DNA from: Oscillospiraceae bacterium
Lineage (GTDB): Bacteria; Bacillota; Clostridia; Oscillospirales; CAG-272
Assembly: GCA_015064585.1 (NCBI GenBank)
Contig: SVRY01000004.1
Location: 1-64,000, forward strand
DNA length: 64,000 bases
Reading direction: 5' to 3'
Within the stretch, counting starts at the first letter, position 1. The number at the start of each line of letters is the position of its first letter. Shown here piece by piece: positions 27,518 through 36,942 of this stretch. Made by a program: the position numbers and the translations under genes. The notes under the pieces are model-generated. The model worked only from the letters and a program-made list of their open reading frames with translations, had not been told where the DNA came from and did no database searches.

Positions 27518-28252
27518 TTAACTTCTTTTTTGACAGTCGGAGTTGATCATACTGTGCAGACAGGAAAGAGCCTCTTTGAGTCCGCCGACTTCATCGATGA
27601 GCTTTTCGTTTACAGCGTCTTCTCCGTCCAGGATACTGCCCATATCTGTGGCAATTTCATCGGTGCGCAAAAGGAGAGCACGCATACGGTCGGCAGAAAT
27701 GCCTGAATGCTCGGTGACAAAGCGAATAATGCGCTCTTGAATGCGTTCAAAATATAAAAAACTTTGCGGTGCGCCCACGACAAGTCCGTTTGTGCGCACC
27801 GGATGCAGAGTCATTGTGGCGGATGGGACAATAAAAGAACGGCGTGCCGAAACTGCAAGCGGGACACCGATGGAATGACCGCCGCCAAGCACCAACGAAA
27901 CGGTGGGCTTGTGCATACTGGCGATCAATTCGGAAAGGGCAAGCCCCGCTTCCACATCACCTCCGACAGTATTGAGCAAAATAAGAAGTCCGTGGATGGC
28001 ATCACTTTCTTCGGTTGCCGCCAAAAGTGGAATCAGATGTTCGTATTTTGTGGTTTTTTGATTGTCGGGCAGCAGTCCGTGTCCTTCAATTTGACCGATC
28101 ACGGTCAATACTTGCAGATTGATACCGTCCGAACGGGTAATGACCGCTCCTGAGTGAACAATGTTTTGGAGTGCTGCCGCGATGGAATCATCGCGATACG
28201 GTATATCCTTTTGTTCCGTTTCTTCATTTTGGTGTTCATTTTTAAAATTCAT
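27518..28252 (-). CDS. tepA: TepA/ClpP-family serine protease
   Basis: LQVLTVIGQIEGHGLLPDNQKTTKYEHLIPLLAATEESDAIHGLLILLNTVGGDVEAGLALSELIASMHKPTVSLVLGGGHSIGVPLAVSA. Confidence 0.88.
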   Translation of the reverse strand: MNFKNEHQNEETEQKDIPYRDDSIAAALQNIVHSGAVITRSDGINLQVLTVIGQIEGHGLLPDNQKTTKYEHLIPLLAATEESDAIHGLLILLNTVGGDVEAGLALSELIASMHKPTVSLVLGGGHSIGVPLAVSARRSFIVPSATMTLHPVRTNGLVVGAPQSFLYFERIQERIIRFVTEHSGISADRMRALLLRTDEIATDMGSILDGEDAVNEKLIDEVGGLKEALSCLHSMINSDCQKRS

Positions 28253-28370
28253 AAAAACTCTCTTTCTTTTTTTTAGTAAAATCCTCTTTACAACTGCGTT
28301 TTTTGATGATATAATGACTATAGTTTGTAAGATTAAAAATTTAAATATACTGAAAAAGGAGACGACAAAG

Positions 28371-28937
28371 ATGAAATTTATTGTTGAAACATCTGCAAGA
28401 CATATTCATGTAACGCAGGAGACTCTGGAAACACTGTTTGGTAAGGGACATATTTTGACTAACAAAAAGGATCTGAGCCAGCCCGGTCAGTATGCATGCG
28501 AAGAAAAGGTTGAGTTGATTGGCCCTAAGGGATCTTTGAAGGTTTCTATTCTTGGACCCACAAGACCTGCTGATCAGGTTGAACTTTCCTTTACCGATGC
28601 CAGAACTTTGGGCCTGAAAGCTGTTCCGATCAGAGAATCCGGTGATGTGGCAGGTACTCCCGGCTTGAAGCTGGTTGGTCCTTGCGGCGAAGTAGAGATT
28701 GCTGAAGGCGTTATGATTGCAAAGCGTCACATTCATATGACTCCTGCAGATGCGGAAGTGATGGGTCTGAAGGATAAGGATATTGTATCTGTAAAGGTTG
28801 AGACCGAAGGCAGAACCACCGTGTTTGGCGATACCGTTGTGCGTGTTTCTCCTAAGTTTGCCCTGGCAATGCACATCGATACCGATGAAGCAAATGCGGC
28901 AGCGGCGTTCGGTACCGTTTACGGACAGATCGTATAA
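28371..28937 (+). CDS. pduL: PduL-type phosphate acyltransferase
   Basis: ETSARHIHVTQETLETLFGKGHILTNKKDLSQPGQYACEEKVELIGPKG; IAKRHIHMTPADAEVMGLKDKDIV. Start at 28371 (RBS aaaagga), not the ORF-track 28161. Confidence 0.93.
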   Translation: MKFIVETSARHIHVTQETLETLFGKGHILTNKKDLSQPGQYACEEKVELIGPKGSLKVSILGPTRPADQVELSFTDARTLGLKAVPIRESGDVAGTPGLKLVGPCGEVEIAEGVMIAKRHIHMTPADAEVMGLKDKDIVSVKVETEGRTTVFGDTVVRVSPKFALAMHIDTDEANAAAAFGTVYGQIV

Positions 28938-28958
28938 ACGTATAAAAATAATAGTTTC

Positions 28959-28987
28959 AAAAGGCTGTCACGCAGTGACGGCCTTTT
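28959..28987 (+). terminator. Hairpin after pduL
   Basis: aaaggctgtcac-gca-gtgacggccttttt. Confidence 0.7.
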
Positions 28988-29005
28988 TGAAGAAAGGGAG
29001 ATGGC

Positions 29006-29707
29006 ATGCGCCTGGACAAGTTTATTACGTCGGCAGGATTGCTTTCTCGGAAAGAGGCAGGGGATGCGGCAAAAAAAGGCCGAATAACCGTAAATGGTGT
29101 GGTTGTAACGAATGCCGCCTGTCATATTGACGAGGAACAGGACAATATTTTGCTGGACGGCGTGCCCGTTTTGTATCGCCGTTTTACCTATATTATGCTC
29201 AATAAACCGGCGGGGTATGTTTCGGCAACCGAAGCGCCGGGAGATGTGACGGTAATTCAACTGCTTCCGCCGGAGCTGCAGAAAATTGGCTTGTTTCCCT
29301 GTGGCAGACTGGATAAAAACACGTTGGGGCTTATGATTTTGACCAATAACGGCCCGCTGGCGCATCGGTTGTTGGCACCGAAAACACACTGCGAAAAAGT
29401 GTACCGTTTTGAAAGCCGCTTTCCGCTGTCGGAGAAGGATTGTGAAATACTGGAACAGGGCGTGGATCTGGGAGATTTTGTGACCGCTCCCTGCAAAATA
29501 ACAATGGAATCGGCGCAGAGGGGATATATTGTCTTGACTGAAGGTAAATACCATCAGATCAAGCGTATGTTGGAAGCGGTTCATAATAAAATCACTTATT
29601 TGGAAAGAGTGAGTTTTGCTGATATAGTCCTGGATCCTGCACTGGAAAGAGGTAAATGGAGATATCTGACAAAAGAAGAACAAATCAAAATCGAAGAACG
29701 AAAATAA
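29006..29707 (+). CDS. rsuA: RsuA-type 16S rRNA pseudouridine synthase
   Basis: MRLDKFITSAGLLSRKEAGDAAKKGRITVNG (S4); MLNKPAGYVSATEAPGDVTVIQLLPPELQKIGLFPCGRLDKNTLGLMILTNNGPLAHRLLAPKTHCEKVY. Confidence 0.93.
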   Translation: MRLDKFITSAGLLSRKEAGDAAKKGRITVNGVVVTNAACHIDEEQDNILLDGVPVLYRRFTYIMLNKPAGYVSATEAPGDVTVIQLLPPELQKIGLFPCGRLDKNTLGLMILTNNGPLAHRLLAPKTHCEKVYRFESRFPLSEKDCEILEQGVDLGDFVTAPCKITMESAQRGYIVLTEGKYHQIKRMLEAVHNKITYLERVSFADIVLDPALERGKWRYLTKEEQIKIEERK

Positions 29708-29759
29708 AATAGAACCGGTAATGTACCGTTATATTCCGGGAAAGGTTTAGAAATTATAT

Positions 29760-31910
29760 ATGGATATTTTGCAAAAATTGGCGGATGAGTTTTCTCTGAA
29801 GCCGGAACAAGTAGAGAAGACGGTTGGTTTGATTGACGAAGGAAGCACCATTCCCTTTATTGCCCGATACCGTAAAGAAGTGACAGGCTCTTTGGATGAT
29901 ACGGTTTTGCGTGAATTGTTTGATCGTCTGACATACCTTAGGAATTTGGAAAAGCGAAAGGAAGAGGTGAGTCGTGCCATTACCGATCTGGGCTTGATGA
30001 CTGAGGAAGTGGCGCAGTCCTTGGAAGCGGCAGAGATACTGACAGAAGTAGAGGATATTTACCGTCCTTTCCGTCCCAAACGCAAAACCCGTGCATCCAC
30101 GGCAAAAGAAAAGGGATTGCTGCCTCTTTCTGAATATTTGATGGCGCAGGAAAAGGATGCAGATCCTTTGGCGCAAGCGGCATTGTATATCAATGAAGAA
30201 AAGGGTGTAAATTCTATAGAAGAGGCACTTGCCGGCGCCATGGATATTATCGCCGAAACTATTTCGGACAATGCGGAATACCGTAAAGATATTCGACAGA
30301 TGACCACTGAACAGGGCATTTTACAGGTCAAGCAGGCAAGTGAAGATGATTCGGTATACAGCAACTATTATGATTTCCAATCTGAGATCACCAAGCTTCA
30401 GGGGCATAGGGTGCTTGCAATCAATCGCGGTGAAAAAGAAGATTGTTTAAAAGTGACAGTGGAAGTGAAAAAAGAGCTTCCGTTGAACTATTTGTTTGCC
30501 AAGGTCATTACTGAATTTGAAAGCCCCTGCCGCAAATATGTGGTGAAGGCCATGCTGGATTCCTATGATCGTTTGATCGCGCCTGCCATTGAACGGGAGA
30601 TTCGCTCCGAATTGACCGATACCGCAAGCGAAGCGGCGATCAAAGTATTTTCCGAAAACTTGAAAAATCTGTTGATGTCTGCACCGCTGAAAGGAAAGAC
30701 TGTGTTGGGGCTTGATCCCGGTTACCGTACAGGCTGTAAATTGGCGGTGGTAGATTCCACAGGTAAAGTATTGGATACCGGCGTGATCTATCCCACAAAG
30801 CCTCGTGAGGATACAGTCGGCGCTGCCAAGATCGTAAGAAGCATGGTGCGCAAATATAAGGTGGATGTGATTGCCATCGGCAATGGTACAGCCTCAGGCG
30901 AAAGCGAACTGTTTATTGCGGATCTGATCCCCGAATTCAGCGGAAAGGTTCGCTATGCAGTGGTGAGCGAAGCGGGGGCGTCGGTATATTCCGCTTCTAA
31001 ATTGGGTGCGGATGAATTTCCTGATTTTGACGTAACACAGCGTTCTGCTGTTTCCATTGCCAGAAGATTGCAGGATCCGCTGGCAGAACTGGTAAAAATC
31101 GATCCCAAGTCCATTGGTGTAGGTCAGTATCAGCACGATATGAAACCCGCAAGATTGGACGAAGCGTTGGGTGGCGTGGTGGAAGACTGCGTAAACCGCG
31201 TGGGTGTGGATTTAAATACCGCTTCCCACAGCCTACTTTCTTATATTTCGGGCATTAACGCCACGGCAGCAAAGAATATTGTAAAGTACCGTGATGAGAA
31301 TGGCGCATTCCGTTCCCGCGCACAGCTTTTGAAGGTACCGAAGATTGGTGCGAAGGCGTTTGAACAAGCGGCGGGATTTTTGAGAGTTTCCGGATCGGAT
31401 GAGATCTTGGATAACACCGGCGTGCACCCTGAATCTTATGCGGCGGCAAGACAGCTGCTGGCTTTGTACGGCTACACAGAGGACGATGTTGTTCATGGAA
31501 GGATGTCCGGGCTTCGTGCCAAGGCGGAGAAAGACACAGGAGAGCTTTGTACGATGCTGAATATCGGTGAACCGACTCTTGCGGATATTTTAACCGAATT
31601 GGAAAAACCGGGGCGTGACGTGCGTGATGCGTTGCCGGCTCCGGAACTGCGCTCCGGTGTTTTGGATATTGCTGATTTGGAGCCCGGTATGAAACTGCAG
31701 GGAACCGTACGAAATGTTACCGATTTTGGCGCGTTTGTTGACATCGGTGTGCATCAAGATGGGCTTGTTCATCTTTCCCGTATTTGTGACCGCTATATCA
31801 ATCACCCAAGCGAGGTCTTGGCAGTGGGAGACCGCGTGCAGGTTATGGTTTTGGATGTGGATCTGAAAAAGAAACGGATTGCATTGACGATGAAGGATAT
31901 GAAAAATTAA
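29760..31910 (+). CDS. tex: Tex-family RNA-binding transcription accessory protein
   Basis: IPFIARYRKEVTGSLDDTVLRELFDRLTYLRNLEKRKEEV; GLDPGYRTGCKLAVVD; C-terminal S1 GMKLQGTVRNVTDFGAFVDIGVHQDGLVHLSRI. Confidence 0.97.
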   Translation: MDILQKLADEFSLKPEQVEKTVGLIDEGSTIPFIARYRKEVTGSLDDTVLRELFDRLTYLRNLEKRKEEVSRAITDLGLMTEEVAQSLEAAEILTEVEDIYRPFRPKRKTRASTAKEKGLLPLSEYLMAQEKDADPLAQAALYINEEKGVNSIEEALAGAMDIIAETISDNAEYRKDIRQMTTEQGILQVKQASEDDSVYSNYYDFQSEITKLQGHRVLAINRGEKEDCLKVTVEVKKELPLNYLFAKVITEFESPCRKYVVKAMLDSYDRLIAPAIEREIRSELTDTASEAAIKVFSENLKNLLMSAPLKGKTVLGLDPGYRTGCKLAVVDSTGKVLDTGVIYPTKPREDTVGAAKIVRSMVRKYKVDVIAIGNGTASGESELFIADLIPEFSGKVRYAVVSEAGASVYSASKLGADEFPDFDVTQRSAVSIARRLQDPLAELVKIDPKSIGVGQYQHDMKPARLDEALGGVVEDCVNRVGVDLNTASHSLLSYISGINATAAKNIVKYRDENGAFRSRAQLLKVPKIGAKAFEQAAGFLRVSGSDEILDNTGVHPESYAAARQLLALYGYTEDDVVHGRMSGLRAKAEKDTGELCTMLNIGEPTLADILTELEKPGRDVRDALPAPELRSGVLDIADLEPGMKLQGTVRNVTDFGAFVDIGVHQDGLVHLSRICDRYINHPSEVLAVGDRVQVMVLDVDLKKKRIALTMKDMKN

Positions 31911-32098
31911 TATATTAAATTTAAAAAACGCAGATATGGGTTGGCAATGGCGAATAGAGAAAAAATATTGTGCATAATGCGCAAAACCAAAGAATGAAAT
32001 TTGGGGAAATACTCTCTACCATTCTTGCGGATTTTCTGATACAATAACGACTGTAAAATAAGCACGCGGCATAGCCGCGAACTAAGGAGGATACCAAA

Positions 32099-33214
32099 AT
32101 GGCTGGCTTAAAGTTTAACCACATTTACAAGAAATATCCCGGCGGCGTTACTGCCGTAAAAGACTTCTGTCTGGACGTAAAGGATAAGGAATTTATCATT
32201 TTCGTTGGTCCTTCCGGTTGCGGTAAGACCACTACTCTGCGTATGATCGCAGGTCTGGAAGAAATCACCGAAGGCGAACTGTGGATCGGCGATCGTCTGG
32301 TTAACGACGTTGCTCCTAAGGACAGAGACATTGCGATGGTGTTCCAGAACTACGCTCTGTACCCCCACATGACCGTATTTGATAACATGGCATTCGGTCT
32401 GAAACTGCGTAAGGTTAACAAGGAAGAAATCAAGCGCCGCGTTGAAGAAGCTGCTCGTATTCTGGACATTGAACACCTGCTCCAGAGACGTCCTAAGGCT
32501 CTGTCCGGCGGTCAGAAACAGCGTGTTGCTTTGGGACGTGCAATCGTTCGTGAGCCCGCAGTATTCCTGCTTGACGAACCTCTCTCCAACCTGGACGCTA
32601 AGCTTCGTGCAACCATGAGAACCGAGCTGACCAAGCTTCACAAGAAGCTCGAAACCACCTTTATCTACGTTACTCACGACCAGGTTGAAGCTATGACCAT
32701 GGCTACCCGTATCGTAGTTATGAAGGACGGTATCATCCAGCAGGTAGATACTCCTCAGAATCTGTACGACTTCCCTTGCAACATTTTCGTAGCAGGCTTT
32801 ATCGGAACTCCTCAAATGAACTTCGTAAACTGCCGTCTGGTTGGCAAGAACGGCGATGTATATCTGAACTTTGGCGAAAACATGCTGAAGTTGCCTGCAG
32901 ATAAGGCAAATGCTGCTGAATTAAAGGATTATATCGGCAAAGAAGTTATCGCAGGTATCCGTCCTGAGCTGGTACATGACGATGATGCATTCCTGAACAG
33001 CAATCCCGAACTGGTTGTTCCTGCTCACGTAGATGTAACCGAATTGATGGGTGCTGAAATCTATATCTATTTCTCCTGTGGCGAAGATCAGAACATGGTT
33101 GCTCGTGTTTCTTCTCGTTCCACTGTTAAGCCTGATACCGATATCAAGGTTGGCGTGGATACCACTCGTGTGCACATCTTTGATAAAGATACCGAAAGAT
33201 GCATCATTCACTAA
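32099..33214 (+). CDS. msmK: MsmK/UgpC/MalK-type sugar ABC transporter ATP-binding protein
   Basis: Walker A VGPSGCGKTTTLRMIAGLEEI; signature LSGGQKQRVALGRAIVREPAVFLLDEPLSNLDAKLR; C-terminal TOBE region. Confidence 0.95.
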   Translation: MAGLKFNHIYKKYPGGVTAVKDFCLDVKDKEFIIFVGPSGCGKTTTLRMIAGLEEITEGELWIGDRLVNDVAPKDRDIAMVFQNYALYPHMTVFDNMAFGLKLRKVNKEEIKRRVEEAARILDIEHLLQRRPKALSGGQKQRVALGRAIVREPAVFLLDEPLSNLDAKLRATMRTELTKLHKKLETTFIYVTHDQVEAMTMATRIVVMKDGIIQQVDTPQNLYDFPCNIFVAGFIGTPQMNFVNCRLVGKNGDVYLNFGENMLKLPADKANAAELKDYIGKEVIAGIRPELVHDDDAFLNSNPELVVPAHVDVTELMGAEIYIYFSCGEDQNMVARVSSRSTVKPDTDIKVGVDTTRVHIFDKDTERCIIH

Positions 33215-33223
33215 GCTAAATCG

Positions 33224-33252
33224 AAAAGCCGCGGCATTGCCGCGGCTTTTTT
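33224..33252 (+). terminator. Rho-independent terminator
   Basis: aaaagccgcggc-att-gccgcggctttttttgg. Confidence 0.85.
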
Positions 33253-33306
33253 TGGTTGGGTAGGGTGTGATGAGAGACCTAAACGGTCATCTCTTTTTAT
33301 TATACT

Positions 33307-34302
33307 TTATTCTTGTTTGAGGGGACGTAACATCAATGCTTTGATTTCTTCGGAGGGAAGGGCATTGCAATATAAGACGCGATAGAGGGATTCTACCAAC
33401 GGCATTTCAAAATCGCAGTTTTTCAGGTCTTCATAAATAACTTTGCAGCTATTCACACCTTCTACAGTGGTCTGGTTGTTTTTCAAAAAGGCAGCGGCGT
33501 CATTTGCCTGCCCAATGGCAAGTCCTGCGCGGTAGTTACGGGAATGAATGCTGAAACAGGTCACTACCAAGTCGCCAAGACCGGTCAGTCCGTAATAGGT
33601 TTCCGGCTTGCCGCCTTTGGAGATGCCGTAGCGTGCCATTTCCAGCAGTCCTCTGTCGACAAGAGCGGCTTTGGCATTGTCGCCGTAGCCCTGACCTACC
33701 AGAATGCCGGATGCGATAGCAATGACGTTTTTTACAGCTGCACCGTATTCAGCACCTATTTCATCTGTATTGGAATAAAGGCGCATGTAACTATTGGAAA
33801 ACAGCGTGCGCACTTCATTGGCAACTTCAATATCCAAAGAAACGGCACACACCGAGGTCAGCATGCGTTGAATTACTTCTTCAGCGTGGCTCGGACCGAT
33901 AATGGAGGCAACTGTACGGTGAGGGCGGTCTTTCAATACGTCGCGCATAGTGTCTGTAATGCGGCAGTTCTTTTCCCAGTCAAAGCCCTTGGCTGCATTG
34001 ATAATAAGCGCGTTCTCTCCAATAAAAGGACTTCCTTTGGCAAGGGCAGAACGAATGAATTTGGTGGGCACTGCAATTACAACAGCTTCTGCGCCTTCGG
34101 TTGCCAAACGGATATTGTCGGTCGCTCGCAAACCTTCGGCAATGGGAAGATCTCCAAAATAGCGGCTGTTGCGGTGGTTTTCGTTGATGTCTCTGATTTC
34201 GTTGATGTCGACGCCGTATAAGATAACATCATGGCCATTGTCAAGCAGGACCTGAGCCAGAGCGGTGCCCCAGCTTCCTGTTCCGTAAACAGTAACTTTC
34301 AT
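33307..34302 (-). CDS. gpsA: NAD(P)H-dependent glycerol-3-phosphate dehydrogenase
   Basis: VTVYGTGSWGTALAQVLLDNGHDVILYG; IGPSHAEEV; AEYGAAVKNVIAIASGI; GLTGLGDLVVTCFSIHSRNYRAG. Confidence 0.96.
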   Translation of the reverse strand: MKVTVYGTGSWGTALAQVLLDNGHDVILYGVDINEIRDINENHRNSRYFGDLPIAEGLRATDNIRLATEGAEAVVIAVPTKFIRSALAKGSPFIGENALIINAAKGFDWEKNCRITDTMRDVLKDRPHRTVASIIGPSHAEEVIQRMLTSVCAVSLDIEVANEVRTLFSNSYMRLYSNTDEIGAEYGAAVKNVIAIASGILVGQGYGDNAKAALVDRGLLEMARYGISKGGKPETYYGLTGLGDLVVTCFSIHSRNYRAGLAIGQANDAAAFLKNNQTTVEGVNSCKVIYEDLKNCDFEMPLVESLYRVLYCNALPSEEIKALMLRPLKQE

Positions 34303-35219
34303 TTTTCAGTACTCCTTAAAGGTATTTGTGCCAGCAAAACGCCGACAAACATAAGTAAGCATCCAACAAGTTCGATGCCGCTTATGGGAATTGGCTGTTT
34401 TTTGAGTAAAGCCACAACCGTGTCCGACAGCAGTGCAAATACTGACTCAAGGCTCATAAGAATTGTGGCAACGGTAGGTGGGCAATCTTTTTGTCCGAAA
34501 ATTTGCAGAGTATAGCCCAGTGCGGAACTGACAAGACCCGCATATAAAACAGAATAAAGGGCTTTTTGGGGGAATAAGGTTACGGGGGGGTCAAAGACCA
34601 GGGCTAAAATCAAAGAGAGTGTTCCGCAAACAAAAAACTGTACACAAGACAGCTGAATGCCGTTAAGATCACCGGCGTAGCGGTCAATGATTAAAATGTG
34701 GATTGCAAAGCAGAACCCGCAGCATGCAGTAATGAAATCGCCGATGCCGAAACTGCCGCTTTGGATGACCCCGCAGAGTAAAAATAGGCCGATAAGTGAA
34801 AATATACTGCCAAGGATGGTCTTGAATTCGGGAGAGCGGCGGAAAATAAGGAAATTGAGCAGTGGAACAAACACCAGATATAGTGCTGTCAGAAATCCTG
34901 CTTTCCCTGCGCCGGTACCAAGGGTCATTCCGTATTGTTGGCAGGCGGAAGCAACTGTAAGAGCAATGCCACAAAACAGTCCTACGACAAGCAGCCGTTT
35001 GAGGGGTGTTTTTTGTTTGGCAGTAATGTCATCCCGCTTTGTCAGCGAAAAAGGCAATGAGAGTATGAGCAGTGCAAAACTGCCCACAAAGGACCGCGCG
35101 GCAAGAAACGAGAAAGGAGCAATGCTTTTGGTGGCACTGCTTTGCGCTACAAAGGTGGATCCCCAAACAAATGCGCACAGCAACAGTAAGAAAGATGCTC
35201 GTAATTGTTTTCTATTCAT
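34299..35219 (-). CDS. EamA/DMT-family transporter
   Basis: LCAFVWGSTFVAQ; ten hydrophobic segments; ALGYTLQIFGQKDCPPTVATILMSLESVFALL. Confidence 0.9.
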   Translation of the reverse strand: MNRKQLRASFLLLLCAFVWGSTFVAQSSATKSIAPFSFLAARSFVGSFALLILSLPFSLTKRDDITAKQKTPLKRLLVVGLFCGIALTVASACQQYGMTLGTGAGKAGFLTALYLVFVPLLNFLIFRRSPEFKTILGSIFSLIGLFLLCGVIQSGSFGIGDFITACCGFCFAIHILIIDRYAGDLNGIQLSCVQFFVCGTLSLILALVFDPPVTLFPQKALYSVLYAGLVSSALGYTLQIFGQKDCPPTVATILMSLESVFALLSDTVVALLKKQPIPISGIELVGCLLMFVGVLLAQIPLRSTEK

Positions 35220-35339
35220 ATATATCCGAGAAATTTGTGTATTCTTATCCTATTATACAATAATACACATTAAAAGTCAAGAGGCTTTGCGCATTGCAAA
35301 ACCTCTTGAAAGAATATATTGGAAATAATTATTAATAAA

Positions 35340-36569
35340 TTATTTTTTGTGTTCTGCAATAAAGTCGGCAAGGCGGGAAACGGCGGTTTGCAGTATGCTT
35401 GTTTGCGCTAAGTATACGATGCGTACATGATCGTTTCCTGCACGGTGGAATCCGCTTCCCGGGACGAGCTGTACTTTTTTCTCCCGCAAGAGATCCATGG
35501 CAAATTGCTCGTCACTTTCGTAACCGAGAGCTTTCATATTTATTTTGGGAAAAACATAGAAAGCTGCCTTGGGTTTTACTACGCTGACACAGTCTAATTC
35601 GTTTAGTTTTTTCCAAATGACTTCGCGCTGTTCATATATTCTTCCGCCCGGCAAATACAGAGCCCGGGTGGCGAAAGGATCTGCCAGTGCGTCTGCAATG
35701 ATGGTTTGTGCCGGTACATTGGAGCACAGACGCATGGATGCAAGCGTGCGGAATCCGTCAATGTAATCTTTGGCGCTTTCGACAGCGCCGCTGAAGCAGA
35801 CCCATCCGCATCTGAAACCGCAAATCATATGGGATTTGGAGAGACCGTTGAACGTGATGGTTAAAAGATCGGGGGAAAGAGAAGCTACGGAAATATGTTC
35901 AGAGTCATCCATGAGCAGTCTGTCATAAATTTCATCTACGATCAAAATCAGTTGATGCTCTCTTGCCACTTGTACAATTTGCTCCAGCACTTCTTTGGGG
36001 TAAACGGCTCCGGTGGGATTGTTGGGATTGATTACAAGAATGGCTCGTGTGCGATTGGTGATCTTGCGGCGCATATCGGCAATATCCGGATACCAATTGG
36101 CATTCTCGTCCAGTAAATAGTGAACAGGTTTTCCTCCCGAAAATGCGGTAGCAGCAGTCCATAAAGGATAGTCGGGGGAGGGCAGGAGAACTTCATCTCC
36201 CACGTTAAGAAGTGCTTGCAATGCCATGACGATCAGTTCGCTGGCACCGTTTCCGGTATAGACATAATGCTCGGAAATCTCTACTCCTTTTTTACGGTAA
36301 TATTCTACAATGGCTTGACGCGCCTTGGGAAGCCCCGAAGAATCCGAGTACCCTTGTGCATTGCGCAGTCTGTCGGCAAGATTGTTGATGAGATGTGAGG
36401 GGGCTTCGAATGCAAACGGCGCAGGGTTCCCGATGTTTAAGGCGATGATGTCTTCGCCAAGAGAACGCATGCGGTTTGCTTCGTCAAGCAAAGGTCCGCG
36501 GATTTGATACTCAACGTTATTTAATTTGTCTGCGCGGATGATGGATTTGGGATTGGTTTTCATAGACAT
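35340..36569 (-). CDS. alaA: AlaA-type alanine/class I aminotransferase
   Basis: RADKLNNVEYQIRGPLLDEANRMRSLGEDIIALNIGNPAPFAFEAP; NPNNPTGAVY; VDEIYDRLL; ITFNGLSKSH; ASMRLCSNVPAQ. Strong recalled similarity to E. coli AlaA. Confidence 0.9.
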   Translation of the reverse strand: MSMKTNPKSIIRADKLNNVEYQIRGPLLDEANRMRSLGEDIIALNIGNPAPFAFEAPSHLINNLADRLRNAQGYSDSSGLPKARQAIVEYYRKKGVEISEHYVYTGNGASELIVMALQALLNVGDEVLLPSPDYPLWTAATAFSGGKPVHYLLDENANWYPDIADMRRKITNRTRAILVINPNNPTGAVYPKEVLEQIVQVAREHQLILIVDEIYDRLLMDDSEHISVASLSPDLLTITFNGLSKSHMICGFRCGWVCFSGAVESAKDYIDGFRTLASMRLCSNVPAQTIIADALADPFATRALYLPGGRIYEQREVIWKKLNELDCVSVVKPKAAFYVFPKINMKALGYESDEQFAMDLLREKKVQLVPGSGFHRAGNDHVRIVYLAQTSILQTAVSRLADFIAEHKK

Positions 36570-36599
36570 TTCCTTTCTTGGCAGAATGCAGAGGGATAA

Positions 36600-36842
36600 A
36601 AAAGCCCTGAGCCATATTGGCTCAGGGCGAATAAATCCGCGTTACCACCTGAATTCAGTGAAACTGCACTCTGCATAGTACTATCATACTATTCTCCCTG
36701 TAACGGAGGAGATCCGGTTTACCCTACTGAGATACTGTTCGGGCAACGGCTCCAAGACTGCTTCCATATTCTTTTCCCGAGGGGCTTCCACCGTCCCCCT
36801 CTCTCTATGCGGTTTGGAATATGTACTCCTTCTTTTCATAGC
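36600..36842 (-). ncRNA. T-box leader upstream of alaA-type gene; apparent specifier GCA (Ala)
   Basis: Minus-strand sequence has aggAGTAcatattcc ... gaatatgGAAGCAgtc, agagagag, T-box AGGTGGTAACGCGG, and terminator gccctgagcc-aatat-ggctcagggctttttt. Confidence 0.88.
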
Positions 36843-36865
36843 CTTTACTATATATTATTATACTA

Positions 36866-36890
36866 TGATAAATTTGAATTGTCAATGCCT
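36866..36890 (-). promoter_or_regulatory. Promoter of the alaA T-box transcript (approximate coordinates)
   Basis: Minus strand reads TTGACA-attcaaatttatcatag(17)-TATAAT. Confidence 0.75.
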
Positions 36891-36942
36891 TTTTTGATTT
36901 TTTGGGTGAATATCACAATAATCAAGCGGAAACCTATTCTGT

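Noticed and set aside
28161-28370. N-terminal extension of the pduL ORF
   Set aside because: Hydrophobic out-of-family extension overlapping the divergent tepA start; the ATG at 28371 has a good RBS and matches the PduL N-terminus.
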